64,000 nucleotides of DNA from Aphelocoma coerulescens (Eukaryota > Chordata > Aves > Passeriformes > Corvidae), in the NCBI RefSeq assembly GCF_041296385.1, contig NC_091016.1:11381997-11445996 (forward strand), in the 5' to 3' direction. A model generated the notes under the pieces. That model was not told the DNA's origin and searched no databases. It was given only the letters and a program-made list of their open reading frames with translations. The position numbers were made by a program, and so were the translations under genes. Shown here in pieces: positions 1-10,000 of this stretch. Numbering within the stretch: the first letter of the stretch is position 1; each line of letters starts with the position of its first letter.

Positions 1-1176
1 AGCATCTTGCAGTTCTGAGAGCTGTCAATGGATACTTTGGGAATGGTCTGACAGGTTCATACAACACATACCTTCAAACTCTTTGCAACCATGGCCGTGA
101 GCTAGCAATAAAAAATCAATCGCAGCTCGATTTTGTAGTACAGCATGCCTAATGCTATCTACATCAGTTAAAAGCTCATCTAATATATGGGAAGTCCTAT
201 TAAATTCCTTTTCTGACCAACAGGCCAACTTTTTCAGATTGCTATAGCCATGAGCTGCAGCACCCCCTGGGTTACAAATAGCCAATGGTATAAATGCACG
301 CAAACTCATCATGTTTACCTTATCATTACAATCTTTATCAAATGTGGAAACACTACACTGGTATCTATTTTGCATCCTATTATTCCAGCTTTCTGATGCC
401 GTAATGTTTTTCCATGCTCATATAGAAGGGGCAAACATAGTTAGCTTTCCCAGGTAGCAAGGACCCCCAATTGGACTATGCGGAATCCCATTCCATGCTC
501 TATCTCCGCATATCAAAAACACTCCAGGAGGTAAAACCTTTCCTCTGGTTGTGTCAATAGACTCAGATCCTCCCAATGTGGTCAGCACGTTCCAGCCTCC
601 GATGAAGTGTCCTGATACATTCTGTTTCCATGGAAAGGAGGCCATGCCCTGTCATGCCTGGTAGTCCTCCCAAGGATCTTCAAAGAAGAAAACTGCAGAC
701 CCATTGGCATATTGCATTGGAGGCACCACATTGGAACAGTTGGTCCATGGTGTTATGTTAACAAGCGTACTGGGAAAAAGGGACCCATAAAGCTGTAGCT
801 CTTGAAGAGGCAAGGTTGCATTTTTTGTTAAATTGGCAGTAATATGGGTTTGCTGCAAGGAGTGCCAATAACTAGACCAACAACCTAAGCACTCGCCCCG
901 GTTTCTTTTGCTTTGCATTTGTTGCTCCACTTCCTCATTGATTTTCCCTATATCTGTCACCCATTTTTGAAACGTGTCCTCAAGTGAGATCCATGGCACA
1001 CCAATTAGACATGTGCGAAATGGATCTGGTGCTGACCCCATGGCCAGACAGAAGTCTGTCTGGTTCGCCTGGTGAGCCCCTGTTACCCACACATTTTCTC
1101 TTTCTGACACTGAAGTTATCACAGCTTTACTCAGGGTGAAAGTACTTGAGAGGAGGAGCCACATGTAGGGCACCAT
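1..1176 (-). pseudogene. env: Retroviral env (SU and part of TM), three in-frame stops, runs off the left edge
   Basis: The reading frame opens with ATG at 1176-1174 followed by a hydrophobic signal-peptide-like stretch (MWLLLSSTF). The surface region is short, with several N-x-S/T glycosylation sites and paired cysteines. The transmembrane-subunit region shows a heptad-like stretch, the immunosuppressive-type motif LQNRAAIDFLL and a CX6CC motif at about 60-110, typical of covalently linked alpha/gamma-type Env. The whole 1176-to-1 stretch stays in one frame but is broken by three TGA stops at 652-654, 418-420 and 25-27. No clear R-x-K/R-R cleavage site was seen between SU and TM. The membrane anchor would lie left of the window. 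The start overlaps the end of the gag-like ORF by 46 bases in another frame. Confidence 0.88.
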
Positions 1177-2640
1177 GCCTGGGTTACAGTGGTCTTTTTA
1201 CTCACTTGCAGACGTCTGATGGCCTTCTTCCCTGCCCGCACTTCCAAGCTTAGTAAAAACTCGTGTGGATCCCTGAATGAGCTAACTCTAATCTGTTGTG
1301 GTGGAATTCCGAGCACGATAGATGCACACTGCCTAAAACTTCTTGTCTCAGGCACTTGATAACATTCTCGGCATAAACTGCCTCGCTCATCTACATTCCA
1401 AGTTCCCCTAGTAAGCTCTTCCCCACAGCCCCCACAGCACAAGCGCAGGCTATTATAACAGCGTAAGCAATTTCTGCAGTGATTAGCATGCACACTCGGT
1501 GATTGTTCCCAGACTCCGAGTGGTTGTCCAAATGTGAGGTTGTCAGCCACCAAGTGAAGGTTCACTTCCCAAAGGTTGGGAACATCTGCTGTACGTGCCA
1601 CGTCCTGGCTCAAAGTCAGGAGGTGGAGCGGAGGGCTTGACTCGAGCCCATTCCTGTAGTTGCAGGGCCATCTGGGCCACACCCTTTCAGTGGGACCCTG
1701 TTGTGGCTCATGCTTCTGATGGAGCTTTTCTTCCATAGAAGACAGAACACAATCAAAGTGTTGTTTCATTTGATGCATTGCCTCTACTACTTGATGAGCC
1801 CATCTTTCCAATGCTTGTGGGTTCACACAAGATCCTGGGGGATGAGCACATAGCTCATTTGTCACCTCTGTCATTGGTATATCATCATCTGGCAGAGGAG
1901 CAGTCTGTGGCTCCAGCCGAAAAGTAGTCTGTGGCTCCGGCAGGGAAACAGTCTGTGGCAGAGAAACAAGCTGCGGCAGAGAAACAGTCTGTGGTCCGGG
2001 ATGGATCTCTGCTGGCAGTGGAGGTGGAGGGGGCGGGCAAGCAGGGTAGAGGCGTTGCTGACAAGAAGGACCACCTGTTGCCCCGCCCATTGACTGGTCG
2101 ACTGTAACTTCCGCGTTTGCCTTCAGTTTGCTCTGAGTCACGGTGGTGGTAACTTCCTCTTTTGGCTCTGATTGCAAGAGCTCTTTCTCCTGCTCCTGCA
2201 GGAGCTCACTGACAGTCTCAAAGTGCTTTTCTGCTTTCTGCCCTTTTATCGCGCTCGGGCTTTTAAACAGTCCACTCAGCCCCCTGCGCTGCGTAGTTCG
2301 GGCAGGAGCGACAACCCCAGCCGGTGTTGCAATTGCCTCCACCGCAGCCGCAGCTACTTTTGACTCGGCTTGCATACTTTTCAAGGCATTTATAACAGTT
2401 CTCCAGGTGGGCCTTAAGTTTGTTATTTCTTTCCCTTTTCCCTGGAAAGTACAGTCCCACAGGTGATCCCCTACTTCCCTCCACCCGGCTGCATCAAAGG
2501 GGGGGGCGTGGGACTTGCAAATGTCCATGCTCCCGCACCCATAAAACGAGCTTATTTATATCCTTTTCCTTGACCTCCTCCCCTCGCTTAGCGAGGATAC
2601 TGAGGAGTAATTTCTGTGCTGCCGCAAACTCTAAATCCAT
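1131..2640 (-). pseudogene. gag: Retroviral gag-like ORF: matrix start, proline-rich middle, unusual Cys-rich C-terminal domain; one frameshift
   Basis: The natural start is probably ATG at 2640-2638. It opens a matrix-like helical region of about 45 codons (MDLEFAAAQKLLLSILAKRG). A run of eight G on the plus strand (2499-2506) shifts the frame, and the remaining 465-codon ORF runs from 2528 to 1131. This contains a basic/coiled segment, a proline-rich stretch with a run of six prolines, and degenerate QTVSLP-type repeats (about 1910-2010). A cysteine cluster follows at 1362-1478: CX2CX2CX6CCX2C-X17-CX2C. No capsid major homology region and no retroviral CCHC knuckle were seen, so the 3' half is not ordinary gag. 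A consensus-like splice donor (CAA|GTGAGT, GT at 1205-1204) lies near the end, just before the env ATG. The function of the Cys-rich part is unknown. Confidence 0.7.
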
Positions 2641-2767
2641 GCTAGCAGGGTATCACAGAGGGAAGGTAGCGACCCTTCTTACTGGCCTGACTGACATCCT
2701 TTGGCTCACGGTCGACATTCTCTGCCCACAGTATCTCTGTCGCTCGTCGTCGTCACCCTCCTTTTGG

Positions 2768-3056
2768 TGATCAGCAAGCGTAACTTCCTTGGAGGAACGG
2801 TCCCTCCCATCCCAGAGAGATCTGCCGGGATGAAACACGCTTCTCACAGAGATATGATGGAACTCGTTTTATTCTATTGTCAGACCCATAGTTATACTCT
2901 AATTCCCCAAGCACGCATAAGCAAGCTCCATACTATTGGGTTACAGCTACTGTTCACGTGGCCCTTAATAGCAAGCGATTGGTTACAGATTAATATGCAT
3001 GCGACTAACTAACATAAGTCTTTCTCTTTCTATGGTCAGCAACCCCCTCCCCAACA
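2768..3056 (-). repeat. Probable 5' LTR of the class II element (inner boundary uncertain)
   Basis: On the minus strand it starts TGTTGGGGAGGGGG at 3056, a start seen in avian ERVK LTRs. It then shows a CCAAT box (2982-2978), a TATA-like GTATAAC (about 2897) and an AATAAA signal (2873-2868), in the order expected for U3-R-U5. The 3' edge is put at the TGATCA ending at 2768, but an earlier end near CCGGCA (about 2823) is also possible. No convincing primer binding site was identified, so only the 3056 edge is well supported. The partner LTR lies outside the window. Confidence 0.55.
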
Positions 3057-3156
3057 TCCTGTTGGCTTGCCACATCATCATTGCTCCTCTCTTTTTTCTC
3101 TAGTCAAGGACAGTTCACTAATACAGCTTGGATTGTGCACGTATACATGTCCCTGT

Positions 3157-3699
3157 TCACTCAGCCATTTCTCTACAGAAGCTGGCTTCCAGGAGAATCC
3201 GGATGATTTTCTCTCCTTTCTCAAATATCTCCAATGCTGTGTTCCCCCACACAATGATGTCATCGATGTACTGCAGATGTTCTGGAGCCTCACCCTTTTC
3301 CAGTGCTGTCTGGATCAGTCCATGGCAGATGGTGGGACTGTGCTTCCAACCCTGGGGCAGTCGGTTCCAGGTGTACTGCACACCCCTCCAGGTGAAGGCA
3401 AACTGAGGCCTGCACTCCACTGCCAGAGGAATGGAGAAAAATGCATTAGCAATGTCAATAGTGGTGTACCACTTCGCTGCTTTGGACTCCAGCTCGTACT
3501 GGAGCTCCAACATGTCCGGCACAGCAGCACTCAGTGGTGGAGTCACTTCATTCAAGGCACGATAGTCCATAGTCAATCTCCATTCCCCGTCAGACTTGCG
3601 CACAGGCCAGATGGGGCTGTTGAAGGGTGAGTGGGTCTTGCTGACCACCCCTTGGCTCTCCAGCTCGTGGATCATCTTGTGGATGGGGATCACAGCATC
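3157..3699 (-). pseudogene. pol: ERVL-like reverse transcriptase, N-terminal two-thirds
   Basis: The frame starts directly after the TGA at 3702-3700 and continues the protease frame. Recognisable RT blocks occur in order: a leading segment ending HSPFNSPIWPVRK, the finger motif WRLTMDYRALNEVTPP, the catalytic-Asp block TIDIANAFFSIPL, the LPQGWKHSPTICHGLI block and the catalytic YIDDIIVWG. These match retroviral reverse transcriptase in order and spacing. After EKIIRILLEASF (about 3190) the expected thumb/connection sequence is lost and the frame ends at 3157. A different minus frame (3293-3078) continues with WLSEQGHVYVHN, which could be a downstream pol remnant joined by a deletion. The product would lack RNase H and integrase. 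Confidence 0.9.
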
Positions 3700-4206
3700 T
3701 CAATTTGTCCGATACTGCCGGCGATGCACTGTCGAGGTGGCAATTGGCACTCGTTGCTCTTCCACTTTCAGGAGCCCAACTGCAGAAGGATTCTCAGATA
3801 GTCCAGGCAGGGTGTTCAGTTGCCTAATGCCCTCTGCCTCCACAGCAGCAATCCCAAATGCCCACCTGAGTCCTTTTGGGTCTTTGTAATAGCCGTTCTG
3901 GAGGAAGTCTATGCCCAGAATACACGGGGCCTCTGGGCCAGTCACAATTGGATGCTTTTGCCACTCCTTCCCGGTCAGGCTCACCTCAGTTTCCAAAAGG
4001 GTCAACTGCTGTGATCCCCCGGTCACCCCAGCGATGGATACAGGTTCTGCCCCCACATGTCCCGATGGCATTAAAGTACACTGTGCCCCAGTATCAACCA
4101 ATGCATCGTATTTTTGTGGCTCTGATGTGCCAGGCCATCGAATCCACACCGTCCAGAAAACCTGGTTCTCCCATGCCTCTTCCTGGCTAGAGGCAGGGCC
4201 CCTCTA
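3700..4206 (-). pseudogene. pro: ERVL-like aspartic protease region with stops at both ends
   Basis: The minus-strand ORF contains the retropepsin active-site motif ALVDTGAQCTLMP (about 4104-4066) and a downstream ILGIDFLQNG block, equivalent to the flap-to-dimer region of retroviral proteases. It is preceded by the tryptophan-rich FWTVWIRWPG segment. A TAG at 4206-4204 cuts it off from gag and a TGA at 3702-3700 separates it from RT. All three parts share one frame, so pro and pol were probably one continuous reading frame before decay. Confidence 0.85.
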
Positions 4207-4677
4207 GCCCTGGTTATCATTCTTTCCCTGAGTGTACATGCTCGAGGTACCTTCAAGGGGATCCGACATATCATCCTCCTGTCTGTAATACCTGGCAGCT
4301 TGGTCACGGGAGGCTGAGGCTACTTTCACCTTAGCAGAACCCCCTCAGTTAGTGCCTCCCTCCTTCAGTTCATGCACCCGTGCTGCCAGGACAGAAGTAG
4401 GTTTCCCATCTCACCTTCTCATGTCTTCCCCATGCTCGCACAGAATAAAACACAGCTCAGCTCGTGGGGTGTACCCTCTCTCTCTAGCTGGGGGACGTCA
4501 GGCTCTGACTTGGGGGCCTGTGACTCGCACTGGTGCCACACTGATCTTCCTCATCTCCTCCATCTCCTCCATCTTCTCTTTGAGGTCCTTAACCACGGCA
4601 GAGACATGAGCTTTCAGCAGACCATTGACCATACTGTCATAATTCCTGAGCCTCTTGGTGACAGAACCCACTGTTTC

Positions 4678-6067
4678 TCAGTTGTCCTTGGCATTAATTG
4701 TTGCAATGAAGGTGGTGTATTGCTGTGGCCCTAGCTTTGCCAGGTTCCACATCATCTGTCCTGTGCACCTGACCTTGTCAGGGTCATTATCATGCTGTCC
4801 ATCCCTCCCAAAGAGTACCTCTAATACTGCCACTTCTCTTAGTTGTTGGATCCCTTCCTCAAGTGTCTTCCACTGCATTCTATGATGGTACTCCTGCATT
4901 CTTTCTTTGTGAATGAACCTTTCTCTCACACTCATTAAGAGTTGCTCCCAGAGAGAAAGGGGTCCTGGCTCCCTCACAAATATCTGGTCCACACATGGGT
5001 CCTGGGTCAACGATCCCAGATACCTTGCCTCACCACTATCCAGTTGAACACCTGTGCCCAAAAGGTCCCAAACCTGAAGTAACCAGGTTGTATAAGGCTC
5101 ACGCCCCCGTCATACAATGTCTTTCCGCATATTATGGAGACTGTCGTATTAGACAGTCATTAGAGTGATGATTTCAGGTTCTGACTCCCCTGCTGGTTGC
5201 AAGGGCCCTGGTTCCTCATCATCATTGACTGGTTGTACTGATTTGGTCTTCATACCCATACTTCCTCCTCTGCACAGAGGCGGCTGCTGCTGGCTGTGAT
5301 TGTCCTTGTGGTTCAGCTGGAGCCTGGATGGTTGTAACATCCGTGGGTTCCACTGCTGCACCATTGTACTCACCCTCTTCGGGGCAGGGAGAAAGTTTCC
5401 CTCTAGCTGGGGAGGTGTATTCGCTCAGCACCTGGCACATCTTGCGCATCTTCTTCACCAGTGTCCCCACTAAATCTGGGTGGTTCATTTTTGAGGTGGG
5501 CTGTTGGGCAGTATCAAGCCATGGGGCAGGGTCAGCCTGTGGAGCAGGATCTCTGGTGTCTGGGGTGGTGTCAGGCTCTGGGGTAGGATCGCTAGTCTCT
5601 GGGGCTGGTATTTGGGTAGTTATCCAAGTCAATCTCAACTTATGCCTGAGTGCTAAATAGAGTAGGCCTATCAGCACCAGTTGGTTAGCATTCAGGGGAA
5701 ATCTAAACCCTTTGAAAATTGGTGGGGTGGGCCCAAAGAACTGGTTGAGGGGTTGGGGGAAAAGTTCCCCTGGTGTCATTTCCTCACAGAAGGTACCATT
5801 TTTAACATAACCCCAAAAACATGCACTTAGTGTGTGATAGCCCTTTATCCATGTGCCCACATTCTGGAGGAAGTTAAAAGCCCGTGAATTCCTCACCTTC
5901 TCGACCCATAGTGCAAACTGGATAACAGCAATGGTAGCCTTAGAGGACCCATGTTTAGGTAAGTAGCTGCAAAGGGGAAGAATATAGCTGCTACCACCTG
6001 CCACCCGAACCAGGGTAAAGTAGACTACAAAGTACTGCCTAACAAGGTTCCTACATTCAGCACACAA
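4678..6067 (-). pseudogene. gag: ERVL-like gag (matrix-like part and capsid-like part in different frames)
   Basis: The first part is a 281-codon ORF from 6067 to 5222. It is helical and aromatic-rich, with a hydrophobic stretch (NQLVLIGLLYLAL) and then a Pro/Asp/Thr-rich segment (PAPETSDPTPEPDTTPDT) of disordered type. The second part (5061-4678) is in another frame and carries a capsid-like block (SLWEQLLMSVRERF, TLEEGIQQLREVAVLEVLF, KVRCTGQMMWNLAKLGP) of the kind I associate with avian ERVL capsids. At least one frameshift lies between 5370 and 5220, a stop occurs near 5149, and TGA at 4680-4678 ends the capsid part. A further Lys/Glu-rich coiled-coil-like stretch follows to about 4510. 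No CCHC zinc knuckle was seen, and none is expected in ERVL gag. Confidence 0.72.
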
Positions 6068-6126
6068 AATTAAGTTACTCAGGAACTGTTATTCCCTTTT
6101 CACCCCTTTCTCTTAATGCCCTCAGG

Positions 6127-6143
6127 CCTCACATTGGGTGCCA
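6127..6143 (-). other. Primer binding site, Lys-tRNA type
   Basis: On the minus strand it reads TGGCACCCAATGTGAGG, five bases downstream of the LTR end. It matches 14 of 17 bases of the site complementary to the tRNA-Lys(1,2) 3' end. All three mismatches are transitions, and two fall at CpG positions, as expected from methyl-CpG decay. Its place between the LTR and gag fixes the polarity of the element. Confidence 0.75.
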
Positions 6144-6148
6144 AGATC

Positions 6149-7083
6149 TGTCTTGGTTTGAAAAGACAGGTGTCTGCCAAGGAAGGCAGGAGTCTCCCTT
6201 GGAATGGAAGGAAAAAAATTGCAACCCCCCTTCCCTCCGAATTATTATAATTTTGAAATTAAGGGGCTTTCAGGCAACGATATGAGGAACAGGAATAACA
6301 GTTCTTTACTATTGTATATATATATAGGTGTATAACAAGGTAAACAAACAACAATAACTATGGCAGTAACAGCAAACAGAACCACAAACCCAATGCCAGC
6401 CTTCTTGGCTGTCAGGCCCTTTCCCCTTGGGTGCAGTTATGGTAACAGCCAGCAGGGGCGCTGGCGGCTCCTGGTGAGCAGGGCAGGTGCGCTGGTTCCC
6501 CCGCAGCTGCAGGGGGCGCTCCGGAGCGAGCTCGGGGAGTAGGCGGCACTGGTGCCCTGGGATCCCGGGGAGGGATGGAACAAAGGCTTCACAAACTCCC
6601 TGGGCAGCCGATCCCGGTGTCCAGCCGGACCCTCGGGAACAGCAGGCTGGAACAGCAGGGATGAGCACAAATCCCGGGTGGCAGACGAGATGTATCAAAA
6701 CTCCAGAGCTGCAGTGGGAACCCCCTGGAGGTCTCGGCAGGCAGGGCGTGGTGGGGCTACAGAGTAGTGAAGGCTCGAAGCAATGGCAGGGGCAGGGTGG
6801 CCCCAGCCCGGCTCCCAGTGGGGCAGGTTAAGGCGGGCTTGGGAATCCCAGGGTTTCTCCAGTAGAAGGAAGGCAGCCGAAGAAGCAGCCTCTCTCTCCG
6901 TCCAAATGCCGGGAACTGGCTGCCCACAAGCCCAGGTGAAAGAGAGTAGCCAGATGCATCCCATGCCTGGGGCCAGGTCTTTTGTTTTTCTTAAGCACCC
7001 AGTAATTTGTCCCCGTGGCAACATGTATGGGGAAAATTCCTTTAAGAGAAAAAGAAAACAGGAGGAAAACTAAAACCCCAAAA
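6149..7083 (-). repeat. 5' LTR of the ERVL-like provirus
   Basis: Its edge next to the PBS reads TGTCTTGGTTTG on the plus strand at 6149; the far edge ends in CTAAAACCCCA near 7080-7084. The same LTR occurs alone at 23527-24487, and the two align along their whole length. The centre is GC- and CpG-rich with GGGGCGCTC-type motifs and tandem CAGGCTGGAACAG-like units. An AT-rich block (TATATATATATA, about 6315-6326) lies on the R/U5 side. Confidence 0.85.
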
Positions 7084-10000
7084 GTTTGCAATGGCTCTTG
7101 GCATTTTACAGTTAAGAGTTTCATATCACAGTCTGTAGTGCTGTGCAAACATTGATTAAATGAATCCTATCAATAAATAAAATCACTAAACTAGTACTTA
7201 GAAGATTATGCCGTTTTACGTGGGAGGCAACCGAAACAAGAATATTACAGCTCTAATTGCCCAAGATTCTCCTAATATTAGGAGATGCTGAAACTCGTGT
7301 CTTCTGAGATTTAGTCCTGGCTCTGTCCTAGAGCAGAGTTCCTACCATGTGAAGCAAGAGCAGAGAGGGAAATAGCAAAGGAAATTGTAGTGGGTTGAAT
7401 GATCTTTTGAATGGGAGAAGGTCATTTGAGGTGTGAAAACTTTTACAGAATATTAACATCTTGAGAGATGCTTTGAAAACACAGCAGGACATCAAAAGTG
7501 TGACAGGATACCCCGAGGCACTCCATTGCTCCAAGCAGGAGACAGGCACAGCCAATGTTTTATTCACCTTTGTTAATAAAATGTAGAACTGGCAAAGCTA
7601 CTTCTGGATTACCATGTTTTTCCCCCCTTTATTCTTACAGCACTGACTGCTCCAGACTAAATGAATTATGGTTAATTAACTGGGTCAAGTACTGACAGAC
7701 TGTCTCTAAAGAATGTCTGGAGTCTGATTTCTGTTTGTATTTTTTTCTCATTTTTGTTTGTTTAGGTTTGTGGGGTGGGAGGTGTTTGTTTATTTTCTTT
7801 TGTTCCTTTTTGTTGTTGTTTTGTTTTTAGGGAGTGGGGGTGGTTTTTTTTGTTTTAATGGGATGGTAAAATTCTCGCAATTTGTGTAAAAAACCCATTT
7901 TGTGTTATGTATACCTGCTTTAAGAAAATTTAATTGATTCACCTTCTGATGGAATCATATTTACTTAATTATTCTAAATGATGTGTATGTTTATCTGTTG
8001 TTTATGTGGTTGTTATGGAGTTGTGTAGCTGAATGGTTGGAGAGGCTGTCTCCTTTTCCTAGTGGTCATTTGCTGCTGCTAAAAATGACAACACAATTGG
8101 TAGATTCTCCCAGTGACTTTTCTGGTGCTGAACTCCAGAATTTTTTCTGGTGCCCAGGGCTTGACTGAGGTGCTCTTCTTTCACACACGCACAGACACCC
8201 CCCCACCATTTATGTAAGAGGACATAATGATGATTGCTTAGCCTTCACTTCAGCCTGTCAGCCAAACAATAATAATCACCTATTCCAGGTAATGACAGTC
8301 TGAATTAACCCAGACAGTCCAATTTGAGGGCTAGTGTATAAACAACAGCATTCTCCTTGAAATCTGGGAAGTATCCTGCTTTCAACAGGGCATGTGGTAG
8401 AATTGATAATGGTGTTTACAGTTACTGGGGAGTAACGGATAAAACTCTCTAAACTGCACAGATCCTTTCCCATAAACAACAATAACTGTTTTAAAAGCCT
8501 CAAATGGCTTCTCCAATTCACTGATAAAACTATCAGCAGATCCACTGATGACTTGTCTGACTTTATGTGGTTGCAGGATGGGGCTCTTCAATGACAAACT
8601 TAACAGTGATACAGATACAGTAAAACCTTATACCTGTGTGATTCATTCAATTGCAGATCAATATCCAAATATCACAAACTTGTAACCAAACCAATGGAGC
8701 AGTGTTTTGTATGTGCTTGGAAGCACTGGGTGGGGTCATGTAACAACAAAACTGATGAGAAAATGAGAATAGCTATTTAACATCAGAATTGATCTACCTA
8801 GTGCTTCTCTTGCAGACTTTGGAGTGAAAGAGCTCCTGGGGCTCTGCTCTGCTTGTATTTTAACATAGCTACCTCAGATAAGTGAGATGAATCATGCTTT
8901 GAAAGGGCCTCTTTTTCTTTTGCCATGAGTTGTACAGGGCGTTTAGGTGAATTCCACGTGGACATGTAAGTGTAATAGCAGTCCACAACCAGTTCAGTTT
9001 CTTTCATTTACCTCCAGGTTTTTATTTAACACCTCATGTCCAGCTATTGAGAAGACAGTATAACCTTGTTCTTGCTGCATGCAAGAGGGGATAGGATAAA
9101 GTATTTGTTTTATCCTTTTGGATAAAATAAAATAAAATCCAAAGGCATATATTCCACAAAATCTTTGGACATCACCTTTGACTTTACACTTTCTAGGGGA
9201 AAAGATATTTTGCTGTGGAGGTCAGGAAACCTTTCAAAAATCATTGGAAACTACTTCTGCTGGCTTGAGAAGATGCAATAGAACGTTTTAAGCAGGATTG
9301 CTGTGTTCTTACAGGACAACCAATATTCTGAGTAACAGTAACAGGTGGCCTTGTTATCATGTGTGTTACAATATTTCCATTGACTTTTGTATCTCTCTAC
9401 TTAGTCTTGGTCCCTTCTTACTACCACCCCCTGTTGGTGATTCCTTTAAGAGGTGGTTGCATATTTATATGAAACGGAGCTGAAAACATATGAAAATGTC
9501 TAAGTCAGGCATTTATGAATTAATTTGTAAGGGAATGTTTCACTTTGTGTTAATGAATTGATTTCACAAGGATGATCTGATGATGTTTTAATACAAAATG
9601 TACCTTTTGGGAGTGTTGAATCTATGGCTATAACACCTCCACCTGCCAGATTTGCCAAGAGAAGCAGATCAGGCTTTGGTGGAGGCAGCTGGTTGAGACA
9701 CAGGTACAGTGAGAACTGAATCATAGCACTCAGATCTGGGCCTCACCGTGCCAGTCACTGGGGCTGTTTGGAGCTTGTGCAGAACCCAGGCTCCACCTGA
9801 GATCCTTATTTTGAGCCTTCAGAGTAATTATAGCACACAAATGAGAAAGTTTGAAATCCGTGCCTGGGGCCATGGGAACACAGTGGACTGGATTTCATGT
9901 TGGGTGATCTCTAGTGCAGCTTTAGTCCTCTGTGCTATTTCACATTTCTCTACCAGTGTTTGAATTAATCCTTTCTTGTTTGTGCTTTGTTCTGTGTTAT

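Larger units (their letters stand above)
1..3056 (-). mobile_element. Class II (ERVK/alpharetrovirus-like) endogenous retrovirus, 5' LTR to env, truncated by window edge
   Basis: Read on the minus strand, the order is LTR (about 3056-2768), untranslated leader, gag-like ORF (2640-1131), then env (1176 to the window edge). No protease, capsid major homology region, reverse transcriptase or integrase was found between gag and env, so this is an internally deleted or non-autonomous copy. The env transmembrane region resembles the alpharetroviral type, and the short gag matrix-like start fits class II. The 3' part of env and the 3' LTR lie beyond position 1. It sits inside the ERVL-like element that occupies 3057-7083. 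It is an old, broken copy: one frameshift in gag and three stops in env. Confidence 0.8.
3057..7083 (-). mobile_element. ERVL-like endogenous retrovirus, 5' LTR through reverse transcriptase, interrupted by the class II element
   Basis: Minus-strand order is LTR (7083-6149), PBS (6143-6127), gag (6067 to about 4678), a protease region (4206-3700) and reverse transcriptase (3699-3157). After the polymerase motif YIDD the coding sequence breaks near 3186, and the class II LTR begins at 3056. RNase H and integrase are not seen. They are either deleted or lie left of the window beyond the inserted element. The gag and RT style is that of avian ERVL (class III), an assignment made from recognition only. 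No env belonging to this element was found. Confidence 0.82.

Noticed and set aside
2143..3012. Plus-strand ORFs of 100-120 codons over the retroviral gag and LTR
   Set aside because: These are mirror frames of the minus-strand gag and its leader.
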